In this document: piece after piece, positions 47,047 through 57,989 of the stretch
How positions within the stretch are numbered: position 1 is the first letter of the stretch
Layout of the letters: each line of letters starts with the position of its first letter
Assembly: GCF_002379585.1 (NCBI RefSeq)
Contig: NZ_DFUE01000022.1
Coordinates: 1,111-65,110, forward strand
Length of the DNA stretch: 64,000 nt
Direction: 5' to 3'
Origin: Pseudomonas sp. UBA4194
GTDB lineage: Bacteria; Pseudomonadota; Gammaproteobacteria; Pseudomonadales; Pseudomonadaceae
The notes under the pieces: generated by a model
Database searches by the model: none
The model's input: only the letters and a program-made list of their open reading frames with translations
What the model was told of the DNA's origin: nothing
Translations under genes and position numbers: made by a program

Positions 47047-47262
47047 ATGAGCATCAAAGCGATCAACGTACGTAACCAGTTCAAAGGCACCGTGAAGGAA
47101 ATCATCGAAGGGCCGGTATTGTCGGAAATCGACGTGCAGACCGCTTCGGGGATTGTCACTTCGGTGATCACTACCCGCTCGGTGCGGGAGCTGGAATTGG
47201 TGGTAGGCAGTGAGGTGATTGCCTTCGTGAAGTCGACCGAGGTGTCGATCGCCAAGCTGTAA
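47047..47262 (+). CDS. ssuF: Mop-domain molybdopterin-binding-type protein SsuF
   Basis: A 71-residue single Mop (TOBE-type) domain: SIKAINVRNQFKGTVKEIIE, VLSEIDVQTASGIVTSVITT and VGSEVIAFVKSTEVSIAKL are the two-part beta pattern. In P. putida SsuF is required for alkanesulfonate use together with SsuEADCB. It may bind molybdate or another oxyanion; its biochemical role is not established. It has no Cys and only the start Met. AAAGGATAA precedes the ATG. Confidence 0.92.
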   Translation: MSIKAINVRNQFKGTVKEIIEGPVLSEIDVQTASGIVTSVITTRSVRELELVVGSEVIAFVKSTEVSIAKL

Positions 47263-47269
47263 ACAGCCT

Positions 47270-47393
47270 GTAGCAGCGGCGTAAGCCGCGTCAGGGCAGC
47301 CCCCCGTTCCAGGTGGCGGCCGGACGCGGCTTACGCCGTTGTTACGGACGCGGCTTACGCCGTTGGTACGGACGCGGCTTACGCCGCTGCTAC
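47270..47393. repeat. REP plus three tandem inverted 24-bp REPs
   Basis: One direct REP (47270-47292) faces three head-to-tail inverted copies of 24 bases each (47322-47345, 47346-47369, 47370-47393) with no bases between them. The three differ only in the last few positions (GTTGTTAC, GTTGGTAC, GCTGCTAC). It occupies the gap between convergent ssuF and spuI. Confidence 0.9.
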
Positions 47394-47411
47394 AGGGGGT
47401 ACGCGTAAGCG

Positions 47412-48788
47412 TTAGACGGTGTGCAGGTACCAGTTGTACTCGAGGTCCGAAATGGAGTGTTCGAATTCCTCCAGCTCGCTTTCCTTGCACGCCACGAAGA
47501 TATCGATGTACTTGGGATCGATATACCGCGCCAGCACTTCGCTGTCGTCCAGCTCGCGCAGGGCGTCACGCAGGTTGGTCGGCAGGCTCTGCTCGTTCTG
47601 CTCGTAGGAGTTGCCGGTCACCGGCTCATTGGGCTCGACCTTGTTGGTCAGGCCATGGTGAACACCGGCCAGTACCGCAGCCATCAGCAGGTAAGGGTTG
47701 GCATCGGCGCCCGCCACGCGGTGTTCCAGGCGCACCGCATCCGGTGTGCCGGTGGGTACGCGCAAGGCCACGGTGCGGTTGTCCAGGCCCCAGCAAGGGG
47801 AGTTCGGCACGTAGAACTGAGCACCAAAACGGCGGTACGAGTTGACGTTCGGGCACAGGAACGCCATCGAAGCCGGCAGGGTCTCGAGCACACCGCCGAT
47901 TGCGTGACGCAATGCGGCGTTCTGCTCGGGATCCTCACTGGTGAAAATGTTCTTGCCGTCCTTGTCCAGGATCGAGATGTGCACGTGCAAGCCGTTGCCC
48001 GCCTGGCCCGGGTAGGGCTTGGCCATGAACGTGGTGTCCATCTCATGGTCGTAGGCGATGTTCTTGATCAGACGCTTGAGCAATACCGCGTAATCGCACG
48101 CGCGCATGGCGTCCGGCACGTGATGCAGGTTGACCTCGAACTGGGCCGGGGCGCTTTCCTTGACGATGGCGTCAGCGGGAATACCTTGCTCCTTGGCGCC
48201 TTCGAGGATGTCCTGCAGGCAGTCGACATACTCGTCCAGATCGTCGATCAGGTAGACCTGGGTCGAGTGCGGACGCTTGCCGGAAATCGGTGAGCGCGGC
48301 GGCTGTGGACGGCCGTTCACGTTCTCCTGGTCGATCAGGTAGAACTCCAGTTCGAAGGCGGCGCAGATGGTCAGGCCCATGGCGTCGAACTTCTCGACCA
48401 CCTGGCGCAGCACTTCCCGCGGGTCGGCGAAGAACGGCTGGCCTTCGAGCTCGTGCATGGTCATCAGCAGTTGCGCGGTAGGGCGCTTTTGCCAGGGCTC
48501 GTTGCACAGCGTATCGGGGATGGGGTAGCAGATTCGATCGGCGTCGCCGATGTCAAGGCCAAGGCCTGTGCTCTCGACGGTCGAACCGTTGATATCCAGG
48601 GCAAACAGGGAGGCAGGCAGGTTGATGCCTTTCTCGTAAACCTTATGGAGGCTGGTGCGTTCTATGCGCTTGCCGCGCACCACACCATTCATATCTGCAA
48701 TCAGAAGGTCGACGTACAGAACCTCAGGATGTTCCTTAAGGAATGCGTTCGCTTCGTTAAGCTGAACGGCACGCGGGGGTACCGACAT
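47412..48788 (-). CDS. spuI: Gamma-glutamylpolyamine synthetase SpuI (glutamine-synthetase family)
   Basis: A 458-residue glutamine-synthetase-fold enzyme of the PuuA/SpuI type that links glutamate to putrescine or other polyamines using ATP. Signs are NGVVRGKRIERTSLHKVYEK near the N-terminus, the ATP/glutamate site ICAAFELEFYLIDQENVNGR, HVHISILDKDGKNIF, and VNSYRRFGAQFYVPNSPCWG. It is divergent from the paralogue spuB with a 657-base gap. It differs from housekeeping GlnA in lacking the Tyr-adenylylation loop region. Confidence 0.9.
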   Translation of the reverse strand: MSVPPRAVQLNEANAFLKEHPEVLYVDLLIADMNGVVRGKRIERTSLHKVYEKGINLPASLFALDINGSTVESTGLGLDIGDADRICYPIPDTLCNEPWQKRPTAQLLMTMHELEGQPFFADPREVLRQVVEKFDAMGLTICAAFELEFYLIDQENVNGRPQPPRSPISGKRPHSTQVYLIDDLDEYVDCLQDILEGAKEQGIPADAIVKESAPAQFEVNLHHVPDAMRACDYAVLLKRLIKNIAYDHEMDTTFMAKPYPGQAGNGLHVHISILDKDGKNIFTSEDPEQNAALRHAIGGVLETLPASMAFLCPNVNSYRRFGAQFYVPNSPCWGLDNRTVALRVPTGTPDAVRLEHRVAGADANPYLLMAAVLAGVHHGLTNKVEPNEPVTGNSYEQNEQSLPTNLRDALRELDDSEVLARYIDPKYIDIFVACKESELEEFEHSISDLEYNWYLHTV

Positions 48789-49445
48789 GATGCAACACCT
48801 TTGTTGTTAAAAATATCAATCATTGGGCTGAACAGGTTTCAGTCAATCCGAAAGCCCACTTGAAGTCAAGCAAGCTCGGGTTTGCCCTGAAAGAGCGCTA
48901 ACAGGGCTGTTTTGCCGCAAATTGGGGCGGCTGACCGGAAGTTTCAGGCGGCCAAACTTGCACGATGAAAGGGCGTTGTTGTTTTTACCTGGCGGTAGTT
49001 GTGGAAAAAAATGAACAAGGCTAAGCTCGGTCGCAACCCAGAACTTCAATAATACCGGGGTGTATCATGGCACGCCTGCCATCATCTGGCGTCAATGCGG
49101 GCTCGCGACAGAACCATTCTGCGGGGTCACGCCGTCTTTCAAGTTGTCGCAGGGTCGTTTCCGGCCTGCAGCCAACGCTTCGGAATTCTCCCCAGGGCGC
49201 GCGGGTATCGAGCGCAATGGCGAGCAGAATATTTGACAGTCGCCCACGGTGGTCTTTTCTTTTTTCAACTTCAAGGTACTGCCACAGGTGCGAACCCGCT
49301 AACCTGAACTTCACGTTCCGGCCGGGCATCGAAAGGCCGGGCGGGCGCTCTGGCGCGACTGTTTCCCTGTTGTTCCCAACGACGCCCATGCGTCAAAAAG
49401 TGTCCGGCTCGCCGCGAGCCTGGCGTATTGCCTCCTGAGGTATTT
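48789..49445. promoter_or_regulatory. Divergent spuI/spuB control region
   Basis: A 657-base gap that should hold promoters for both polyamine units. The part near spuI (48790-49020) is relatively AT-rich (TTGTTGTTAAAAATATCAAT); the part near spuB is GC-rich. The frames in it (for example 49067-49438 plus strand) are Ser/Arg-rich and unlike protein. In P. aeruginosa spuA lies next to spuB; no trace of it is visible here. No RNA gene or repeat was recognised. Confidence 0.5.
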
Positions 49446-50804
49446 ATGAGTCCCAACCTCGACCAGCTCACCGATTGGTTGAAAGAACACAAGATCACCG
49501 AAGTCGAATGTCTGATTGCAGACCTCACCGGGATCACCCGCGGCAAGATCTCCCCGACCAACAAGTTCATCGCCGAAAAAGGCATGCGTTTGCCGGAAAG
49601 TGTCCTGCTGCAGACCGTTACCGGCGACTACGTCGAAGACGACATCTATTACGATCTGCTCGACCCGGCCGATATCGACATGATCTGCCGTCCCGACGAG
49701 AACGCGGTGTTTCTCGTGCCCTGGGCCATCGAGCCCACTGCCCAGGTGATCCATGACACCTACGACAAGCAGGGCAACCCCATCGAGCTGTCGCCGCGCA
49801 ACGTGCTCAAGAAGGTCTTGAAGCTGTACGCCGACCGTGGCTGGCAGCCCATCGTCGCGCCGGAAATGGAGTTCTACCTGACCAAGCGTTGCGAAGACCC
49901 GGACTTCCCGCTGCAGCCGCCCATTGGCCGCTCGGGGCGTCCTGAAACCGGGCGCCAGTCGTTCTCGATCGAAGCGGCGAACGAATTCGACCCGTTGTTC
50001 GAAGACGTCTACGACTGGTGCGAAGCGCAGAACCTGGACCTCGACACCCTGATCCACGAGGACGGCACGGCGCAGATGGAAATCAACTTCCGTCACGGTA
50101 ACGCGCTGCATCTGGCCGATCAGATCCTGGTGTTCAAACGCACCATGCGCGAGGCCGCGCTCAAGCACAATGTGGCCGCGACCTTCATGGCCAAGCCCAT
50201 GACCGGCGAACCCGGCAGTGCCATGCACCTGCACCAGAGCATCGTCGATGCGAGCACCGGCAAGAACATCTTCTCCAATGAAGACGGCTCCATGAGCCAG
50301 CTGTTCTTGCATCACGTCGGCGGCCTGCAGAAATTCATCCCCGAACTGCTGCCGCTGTTTGCGCCCAACGTCAACTCGTTCCGCCGTTTCCTGCCCGACA
50401 CCTCGGCGCCGGTCAACGTCGAGTGGGGCGAAGAGAACCGGACCGTGGGCCTGCGCGTGCCGGATGCCGGACCGCAGAACCGGCGTGTGGAAAACCGTCT
50501 GCCCGGTGCCGATGCCAACCCCTACCTCGCCATCGCCGCCAGCCTGCTGTGTGGCTACATCGGCATGGTCGAGGGCATCAATCCCAGCGCCCCGGTGCAG
50601 GGGCGAGGCTATGAGCGCCGCAACCTGCGCCTGCCTTTGACCATCGAGGACGCCCTGGAGCGCATGGAAAACTGCAAGACCGTGGAGAAGTACCTGGGCA
50701 AGAAATTCGTTATCGGCTACGTCGCGGTCAAGCGCGCCGAGCACGAGAACTTCAAGCGCGTGATCAGTTCCTGGGAACGTGAGTTCCTGCTGTTCGCGGT
50801 GTAG
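49446..50804 (+). CDS. spuB: Gamma-glutamylpolyamine synthetase SpuB (glutamine-synthetase family)
   Basis: A 452-residue glutamine-synthetase-like ligase, paralogous to Spu[21 protein letters not shown] near residues 22-41, [20 protein letters not shown], and [20 protein letters not shown]. It probably makes gamma-glutamyl-polyamines. The start was moved six codons into the longest frame because MSPNLDQL is preceded by GAGG. It heads a long plus-strand run spuB-spuC-spuDEFGH. Confidence 0.9.
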   Translation: MSPNLDQLTDWLKEHKITEVECLIADLTGITRGKISPTNKFIAEKGMRLPESVLLQTVTGDYVEDDIYYDLLDPADIDMICRPDENAVFLVPWAIEPTAQVIHDTYDKQGNPIELSPRNVLKKVLKLYADRGWQPIVAPEMEFYLTKRCEDPDFPLQPPIGRSGRPETGRQSFSIEAANEFDPLFEDVYDWCEAQNLDLDTLIHEDGTAQMEINFRHGNALHLADQILVFKRTMREAALKHNVAATFMAKPMTGEPGSAMHLHQSIVDASTGKNIFSNEDGSMSQLFLHHVGGLQKFIPELLPLFAPNVNSFRRFLPDTSAPVNVEWGEENRTVGLRVPDAGPQNRRVENRLPGADANPYLAIAASLLCGYIGMVEGINPSAPVQGRGYERRNLRLPLTIEDALERMENCKTVEKYLGKKFVIGYVAVKRAEHENFKRVISSWEREFLLFAV

Positions 50805-50833
50805 CAGACAGGTGTAAGGAAACAGGAGCGCAC

Positions 50834-52198
50834 ATGAGCAATAATAATCCTCAGACCCTGCAGTGGCAGGCCCTGAGCGGCGAGCATCACCTGGCCCCTT
50901 TCAGCGACTACAAGCAGCTGAAAGAGAAAGGCCCGCGCATCATTACCAAGGCCCAGGGCGTGCACCTGTGGGACAGCGAAGGGCACAAGATCCTCGACGG
51001 CATGGCCGGTCTCTGGTGCGTGGCTATCGGCTATGGCCGCGAAGAGCTGGTGCAGGCGGCGAGCACGCAAATGCGCGAGCTGCCTTATTACAACCTGTTC
51101 TTCCAGACCGCCCACCCGCCGGCCCTGGAACTGGCCAAAGCGATTTCCGAGCTGGCCCCGGCAGGCATGAGCCACGTGTTCTTCACCGGTTCCGGCTCCG
51201 AAGGCAACGACACCGTGCTGCGCCTGGTGCGCCACTATTGGGCACTCAAGGGCAAGCCCGAGAAGAAGGTGATCATCAGTCGGATCAATGGCTACCACGG
51301 CTCCACGGTGGCTGGCGCCAGCCTGGGGGGCATGTCGGGGATGCATGAGCAGGGCGACCTGCCGATCCCCGGCATCGTGCACATTCCCCAGCCGTACTGG
51401 TTCGGTGAAGGCGGCGACATGACACCCGACGCGTTCGGCGTGTGGGCCGCCGAGCAGTTGGAAAAGAAGATCCTGGAAGTGGGCGAGGACAAGGTCGCCG
51501 CTTTCATTGCCGAACCGATCCAGGGTGCCGGTGGCGTGATCATTCCTCCCGAGAGCTACTGGCCCAAGGTCAAGGAAGTACTGCAGCGCTACGACATCCT
51601 GTTCGTGGCCGACGAGGTCATCTGCGGGTTCGGTCGCACCGGCCAATGGTTTGGCAGCGATTACTACGACCTCCAACCTGACCTGATGACCATCGCCAAG
51701 GGTCTCACCAGCGGCTACGTCCCCATGGGTGGTGTGATCGTGCGTGACGAGGTGGTCAAGGTGATCAACGAGGGCGGCGATTTCAACCACGGCTTCACCT
51801 ATTCCGGGCACCCGGTGGCCGCCGCCGTGGCCCTAGAAAACATCCGCATCATGCGTGACGAGCAGATCGTCGAAACCGTGAGGGCGCAAACGGCACCCTA
51901 TTTGCAGAAGCGTTTGCGTGAACTCGCGGATCACCCGCTGGTAGGTGAAGTACGTGGCCTGGGAATGCTGGGGGCGATCGAGCTGGTCAAGGACAAGGCC
52001 ACCCGCGCGCGGCACGAGGGGCGTGGGGCGGGCATGATCTGTCGGCAGTTCTGCTTCGACAACGGCCTGATCATGCGCGCGGTCGGCGACACCATGATCA
52101 TTGCGCCACCCCTGGTGATCAATTGCGCCGAAATCGACGAGCTGGTGGACAAGGCGCGCAAGTGCCTGGATCTGACGCTCGAAGCATTAGGTGGCTAA
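50834..52198 (+). CDS. spuC: Putrescine-pyruvate aminotransferase SpuC
   Basis: A 454-residue class III PLP aminotransferase. The PLP lysine is in [20 protein letters not shown] (near residue 287), and [20 protein letters not shown] and [20 protein letters not shown] are also conserved. It transfers the amino group of putrescine (or related diamines) to pyruvate, giving 4-aminobutanal. AACAGGAGC precedes the ATG. It lies 29 bases after spuB. Confidence 0.93.
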   Translation: MSNNNPQTLQWQALSGEHHLAPFSDYKQLKEKGPRIITKAQGVHLWDSEGHKILDGMAGLWCVAIGYGREELVQAASTQMRELPYYNLFFQTAHPPALELAKAISELAPAGMSHVFFTGSGSEGNDTVLRLVRHYWALKGKPEKKVIISRINGYHGSTVAGASLGGMSGMHEQGDLPIPGIVHIPQPYWFGEGGDMTPDAFGVWAAEQLEKKILEVGEDKVAAFIAEPIQGAGGVIIPPESYWPKVKEVLQRYDILFVADEVICGFGRTGQWFGSDYYDLQPDLMTIAKGLTSGYVPMGGVIVRDEVVKVINEGGDFNHGFTYSGHPVAAAVALENIRIMRDEQIVETVRAQTAPYLQKRLRELADHPLVGEVRGLGMLGAIELVKDKATRARHEGRGAGMICRQFCFDNGLIMRAVGDTMIIAPPLVINCAEIDELVDKARKCLDLTLEALGG

Positions 52199-52329
52199 AT
52201 GCTAGGCTTGCCCGGCGGGGCACTGTGCTCGTCCCTGCAGGCGCGGCGTGAGCCGCGGCTGCAGGCAGGACACGTGCCGGGATTCGAGAGCGCATCAGGT
52301 CCACGACTAGAAAACTAGGAGCATTACGC
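52199..52329. repeat. Palindrome between spuC and spuD
   Basis: CCTGCAG (52234-52240) and CTGCAGG (52259-52265) enclose GCGCGGCGTGAGCCGCGG, giving a stem that resembles a decayed family-A REP. It sits in the 131-base gap between the catabolic genes and the transporter genes and may dampen read-through. Confidence 0.5.
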
Positions 52330-53427
52330 ATGAAAGTATTTGGCAAGACCCTCCTCGCCATGTCCCTGATGGGTGTCATGGCCGGTGTTGCACAGGCTGA
52401 CGACAAGGTGCTGCACGTCTACAACTGGTCCGATTACATCGCACCGGACACCGTGAAGAAGTTCGAGGCAGAGTCGGGGATCAAGGTCGTCTACGACGTA
52501 TTCGACAGCAATGAAACCCTGGAAGCCAAGCTGCTGGCAGGCAAGTCGGGCTACGACATAGTGGTGCCGTCGAACAACTTCCTGGCCAAGCAGATCAAGG
52601 CGGGCGTGTACCAGGAACTGGATCGCTCCAAGCTGGAAAACTGGAAAAACCTGAACAAGGACCTGCTCAAGGCGGTGTCCGTCAGCGACCCGGACAACAA
52701 GCACGCATTCCCGTACATGTGGGGCTCGATCGGCATCGGTTTCAACCCGGACAAGGTCAAGGCCGCCCTGGGCGCCGACGCACCGACCAACTCCTGGGAC
52801 CTGCTGTTCAAACCCGAGAACGCGGCCAAACTGAAGTCGTGCGGTATCAGCTTCCTCGACTCGCCAACGGAAATGCTGCCGATCGCGCTGCATTACCTGG
52901 GTTACCCGACCGATTCCCAGGACAAGGGCCAGCTGGCCGAAGCCGAAGCGCTGTTCCTGAAAGTGCGTCCATCGATTGGCTACTTCCACTCGTCCAAGTA
53001 CATCTCCGACCTGTCCACCGGCAACATCTGCGTCGCCGTGGGTTATTCGGGTGATATCTACCAGGCCAAATCCCGCGCTGAAGAAGCCGGTGGCAAGGTC
53101 AAGGTCAGCTACAACATTCCCAAGGAAGGTGCTGGCAGCTTCTTCGACATGGTCGCCATTCCCAAGGATGCCGAGAACGTCGAGGGTGCCTACAAGTTCA
53201 TGAACTTCCTGATGAAGCCGGAAATCATGGCGGAAATCACCAACAGTGTGCAGTTCCCGAACGGTAACGCGGCTGCAACACCTCTGGTGGATAAAGCCAT
53301 CAGCGGCGATCCGGGCATCTACCCGCCAGCCGATGTGCAGGCCAAGCTGTACGCCATCGCCGACCTGCCGGCCGCGACCCAGCGACTGATGACCCGCAGC
53401 TGGACCAAGATCAAGTCGGGCAAATAA
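52330..53427 (+). CDS. spuD: Putrescine-binding protein SpuD
   Basis: A 365-residue PotF-type binding protein with signal peptide (ends AQAD near residue 24). [20 protein letters not shown] and [20 protein letters not shown] are hallmarks. The specificity-determining position carries Phe (SFFDMVAIP), as in P. aeruginosa SpuD, which prefers putrescine; SpuE-type proteins have Trp. It is followed by spuE across a gap of 211 bases that contains degenerate REPs. Confidence 0.92.
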   Translation: MKVFGKTLLAMSLMGVMAGVAQADDKVLHVYNWSDYIAPDTVKKFEAESGIKVVYDVFDSNETLEAKLLAGKSGYDIVVPSNNFLAKQIKAGVYQELDRSKLENWKNLNKDLLKAVSVSDPDNKHAFPYMWGSIGIGFNPDKVKAALGADAPTNSWDLLFKPENAAKLKSCGISFLDSPTEMLPIALHYLGYPTDSQDKGQLAEAEALFLKVRPSIGYFHSSKYISDLSTGNICVAVGYSGDIYQAKSRAEEAGGKVKVSYNIPKEGAGSFFDMVAIPKDAENVEGAYKFMNFLMKPEIMAEITNSVQFPNGNAAATPLVDKAISGDPGIYPPADVQAKLYAIADLPAATQRLMTRSWTKIKSGK

Positions 53428-53454
53428 GCACCGGTTCGGCGGTGTCCGCAGGTT

Positions 53455-53535
53455 CCGTGGGTGCGGGTTCTACCTGCGATGCGGCGGCGCGCTCTGTGAG
53501 CGACGCCTCATCGCAGGCAGAGCCCGCGCCCACGG
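53455..53535. repeat. Degenerate REP inverted pair between spuD and spuE
   Basis: CCGTGGGTGCGGGTTCTACC (starting at 53455) and its inverted partner ending GCCCGCGCCCACGG (53509-53535) are diverged family-B REPs facing each other. They lie between two binding-protein genes that probably share a promoter. Confidence 0.7.
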
Positions 53536-53626
53536 CTTCGGTGGCGGCATTGGAATCAATCATTGCGGCGCAAGGACATGAACGGTAAGTTGCGCGCCGG
53601 TTTTATCATATAAAACAAGCTCTTGA

Positions 53627-54733
<1,107 letters not shown>

Positions 54734-54787
54734 ATACTCAGGGCGTGCCTATACAGGGCCGCTCGCTCAATTTTGGGAGTCTCGTGA

Positions 54788-55930
54788 ATGGCTGTTGCCT
54801 CCAGCGCCTACAAAAAAGTCCTTGAAGGCGGTCAGCAACCGAAGAAGGTGCTGGTCAAGATCGAGAAGGTGACGAAGAAATTCGACGAAACCGTGGCCGT
54901 CGATGACGTGTCGCTGGAGATCAACCAAGGCGAGATCTTTGCGCTGCTGGGCGGTTCGGGTTCCGGCAAGTCGACCCTGCTGCGCATGCTGGCGGGGTTC
55001 GAGCGGCCCACCGAGGGGCGCATCTTCCTCGATGGCCAGGACATCACCCACATGCCGCCCTACGAGCGGCCGATCAACATGATGTTCCAGTCCTACGCGC
55101 TGTTCCCACACATGACGGTGGCGCAGAACATCGCCTTCGGCCTCAAGCAGGACAAGCTGCCCGCGGCGGAAATCGATGCCCGCGTGGCCGAGATGCTCAA
55201 GCTGGTGCAGATGACCCAGTACGGCAAGCGCAAGCCGCATCAACTGTCCGGTGGTCAGCGCCAGCGTGTGGCCCTGGCCCGTTCGCTGGCCAAGAAGCCC
55301 AAGCTGCTGCTGCTCGACGAACCCATGGGGGCGCTGGACAAGAAGCTGCGCTCGCAGATGCAGCTCGAGCTGGTGGAAATCATCGAGCGCGTCGGCGTGA
55401 CCTGCGTGATGGTGACCCACGACCAGGAAGAGGCCATGACCATGGCCCAGCGCATCGCCATCATGCACCTGGGCTGGATCGCCCAGATCGGTAGCCCTAT
55501 CGATATCTACGAGACGCCCACCAGCCGCCTGGTGTGCGAGTTCATCGGCAACGTCAACCTGTTCGAAGGCCAGGTGGTCGAGGACATGGAAGGCTACGCG
55601 CTGATCAGCAGCCCGGAGCTTGAGCGCAGCATCTACGTCGGCCACGGTGTCAGTACTGCCGCCGAAGACAAAAACGTCACCTACGCCATACGCCCGGAGA
55701 AGCTGCTGGTGACCACCGAGCAGCCGACCACCGAGCACAACTGGTCGCGCGGCAAGGTCCACGACATCGCTTACCTGGGCGGGCATTCGGTGTTCCACGT
55801 GCAGTTGCCCAGCGGCAAGCTGGTGCAGTCCTTCGTGGCCAACGCCGAACGCCGTGGCGCCAGGCCGACCTGGGACGATGAAGTGTTCGTCTGGTGGGAG
55901 GATGACAGCGGCGTGGTACTGCGCTCATGA
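54788..55930 (+). CDS. spuF: Polyamine ABC transporter ATPase SpuF (PotG-like)
   Basis: A 380-residue ATPase. An N-terminal nucleotide-binding domain has Walker A GGSGSGKST near residue 55, signature LSGGQRQRVALARSL, and Walker B LLLLDEPMGALDKK; the H-loop is MVTHDQEEAM. A C-terminal TOBE-2 domain (about residues 290-375) includes YAIRPEKLLV. It powers polyamine import with SpuGH, shared by SpuD and SpuE. The start is preceded by GGGAGT. It overlaps spuG by 4 bases. Confidence 0.95.
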   Translation: MAVASSAYKKVLEGGQQPKKVLVKIEKVTKKFDETVAVDDVSLEINQGEIFALLGGSGSGKSTLLRMLAGFERPTEGRIFLDGQDITHMPPYERPINMMFQSYALFPHMTVAQNIAFGLKQDKLPAAEIDARVAEMLKLVQMTQYGKRKPHQLSGGQRQRVALARSLAKKPKLLLLDEPMGALDKKLRSQMQLELVEIIERVGVTCVMVTHDQEEAMTMAQRIAIMHLGWIAQIGSPIDIYETPTSRLVCEFIGNVNLFEGQVVEDMEGYALISSPELERSIYVGHGVSTAAEDKNVTYAIRPEKLLVTTEQPTTEHNWSRGKVHDIAYLGGHSVFHVQLPSGKLVQSFVANAERRGARPTWDDEVFVWWEDDSGVVLRS

Positions 55931-56859
55931 CCCAGAGCAAATTCAAGCGCAAGCTCAAACGCAGGCTCGACCGGATCATTCCCAACGGTCGGCAGATGGT
56001 CATCGGCGTGCCGTTCGTGTGGCTGTTCCTGTTCTTCATGCTGCCGTTCTTCATCGTCCTGAAGATCAGCTTCGCCGAAGCCGACGTGGCCATTCCGCCG
56101 TACACCGAGATCTGGACCTACGCCGAACAGAAGTTCGAGTTGATCCTCAACCTGGCCAACTACTCGCTGCTCACTGAAGACAGCCTGTACATCTCGGCTT
56201 ACCTGGGTTCGCTGAAGATCGCCTTTTTCAGCACTCTGATCTGCCTGTTGGTTGGCTATCCGATGGCCTACGCCATCAGCAAGGCGCGCAAGGACCTGCA
56301 AACGGTGTTGCTGCTGCTGATCATGATGCCGACCTGGACGGCCATCCTGATCCGCGTCTATGCCTGGATGGGCATCCTGAGCAACAACGGCCTGCTCAAT
56401 GCCTTCCTGTTGTGGCTGGGGGTGATCGATCAGCCGCTGCACATTCTCAACACCAACATCGCGGTGTACATCGGTGTGGTGTATGCGTACCTGCCGTTCA
56501 TGATCCTGCCGTTGTTCGCCAACCTGGTCAAACACGACAACAGCTTGCTGGAGGCAGCGTCCGATCTGGGCTCGAGTACCTTCAACAGCTTCTGGAAGAT
56601 CACCGTGCCGCTGTCCAGGAACGGCATCATCGCCGGCTGCATGCTGGTGTTCATTCCGGTGGTGGGGGAGTTCGTCATCCCCGAGCTGCTGGGCGGCCCC
56701 GAGACGCTGATGATCGGTCGCGTGCTGTGGCAGGAATTCTTCAATAACCGTGATTGGCCGGTGGCGTCCGCCTTGGCCGTATTGATGTTGGCGATCCTTA
56801 TCGTGCCCATTGTGCTGTTCAACCGCAGCCAGGCCAAAGAGCTGGAGGGCAAGGCATGA
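55927..56859 (+). CDS. spuG: Polyamine ABC permease SpuG (PotH-like)
   Basis: A 310-residue permease with about six helices. A basic N-terminus (KFKRKLKRRLDR) is followed by VIGVPFVWLFLFFMLPFFIV; the EAA loop is EAASDLGSSTFNSFWKITVP near residue 212, and VVGEFVIPELLGG is conserved in PotB/PotH. It overlaps both neighbours by 4 bases. With SpuH it forms the channel. Confidence 0.95.
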   Translation: MTQSKFKRKLKRRLDRIIPNGRQMVIGVPFVWLFLFFMLPFFIVLKISFAEADVAIPPYTEIWTYAEQKFELILNLANYSLLTEDSLYISAYLGSLKIAFFSTLICLLVGYPMAYAISKARKDLQTVLLLLIMMPTWTAILIRVYAWMGILSNNGLLNAFLLWLGVIDQPLHILNTNIAVYIGVVYAYLPFMILPLFANLVKHDNSLLEAASDLGSSTFNSFWKITVPLSRNGIIAGCMLVFIPVVGEFVIPELLGGPETLMIGRVLWQEFFNNRDWPVASALAVLMLAILIVPIVLFNRSQAKELEGKA

Positions 56860-57740
56860 AACGTTTCGGTTTCTCCAACCTGATCCTGGTGCTGGGCCTG
56901 GTGTTCATCTACGTGCCGATGATCATTCTGGTGATCTACTCGTTCAACGCCTCGCGGCTGGTCACGGTGTGGGCGGGCTGGTCGGTGCAGTGGTACGTCG
57001 GTCTGCTGGACAACGATCAATTGATGGGTGCCGTGATGCGCTCGCTGGAGATCGCCTGCTACACGGCGGTGGCGGCGGTGGCGCTGGGTACCATGGCGGC
57101 GTTCGTGCTCACTCGTATCAGCCGCTTTCGCGGCCGCACGCTGTTTGGCGGTCTGGTGACAGCGCCGCTGGTGATGCCTGAGGTGATTACCGGTCTGTCG
57201 CTGTTGCTGCTGTTCGTGGCCATGGCGCAGTTGATCGGCTGGCCCCAGGAGCGCGGCATCGCCACTATCTGGATCGCCCATACCACCTTCTGCGCCTCGT
57301 ATGTGGCGGTGGTGGTGTCGGCGCGCCTGCGCGAGCTGGATCTGTCGATCGAAGAGGCGGCCATGGACCTGGGAGCGCGGCCGTGGAAGGTGTTCTTCCT
57401 GATCACCATCCCGATGATCGCGCCATCGTTGGCGGCGGGCGGGATGATGTCGTTCGCCTTGTCGCTGGATGACCTGGTGCTGGCCAGCTTCGTGTCCGGA
57501 CCGGGCTCTACCACCTTGCCGATGGAGGTGTTTTCGGCCGTGCGCCTGGGTGTGAAGCCGGAGATCAATGCGGTGGCGAGTCTGATTCTGCTGGCGGTGT
57601 CGTTGGCCACGTTTTTGGTTTGGTATTTCGGGCGCCAGGCTGAAGAGCGTCGGCGCAAGGCGATCCAGCAGGCCATCGAGGAGAGTGCGGCCCAGTCGTG
57701 GCAGCAGCCGACCTCGCCGCGGCCGGCGGCGTCGGTCTGA
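56856..57740 (+). CDS. spuH: Polyamine ABC permease SpuH (PotI-like)
   Basis: A 294-residue permease, last of the spu transporter genes. FSNLILVLGLVFIYVPMIIL at the N-terminus, EAAMDLGARPWKVFFLITIP in the EAA loop near residue 169, and ALSLDDLVLASFVSGPGSTT are PotC/PotI features. The start overlaps the spuG stop (ATGA); a longer in-frame extension is inside spuG. A REP cluster follows. Confidence 0.95.
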   Translation: MKRFGFSNLILVLGLVFIYVPMIILVIYSFNASRLVTVWAGWSVQWYVGLLDNDQLMGAVMRSLEIACYTAVAAVALGTMAAFVLTRISRFRGRTLFGGLVTAPLVMPEVITGLSLLLLFVAMAQLIGWPQERGIATIWIAHTTFCASYVAVVVSARLRELDLSIEEAAMDLGARPWKVFFLITIPMIAPSLAAGGMMSFALSLDDLVLASFVSGPGSTTLPMEVFSAVRLGVKPEINAVASLILLAVSLATFLVWYFGRQAEERRRKAIQQAIEESAAQSWQQPTSPRPAASV

Positions 57741-57989
57741 TGGGGGGAGGTCGTTGCTTTTGCAGCGACCTTGCGGGCCCCATCGCGGGTAGAACCCGCT
57801 CCCACAAGGATCGTGTTGTTCACCCCGGACAGTGTGCCCCTAAGATCCCTGTAGGAGCGGGCTCTGCCCGCGAGAGGCCCTGCAGCCAGTGCAATATCCG
57901 GCTGCAACGCCGCTTCCCTGTAGGAGCGGGCTCTGCCCGCGAGAGGCCTGCCCTGCCACTGCAATTTTCTGCCTTGGAACCACGCGCCC
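57741..57989. repeat. REP cluster after spuH
   Basis: An inverted REP (57781-57805) and two direct copies (57851-57879, 57920-57948) of GTAGGAGCGGGC...CGCGAGAGGCC, the latter 69 bases apart. The cluster lies between the spu genes and an unrelated hydrolase. Confidence 0.85.

Noticed and set aside
49067..49438. 123-codon frame upstream of spuB
   Set aside because: Ser/Arg-rich, no domain, and runs almost to the spuB start; more likely an untranslated leader.
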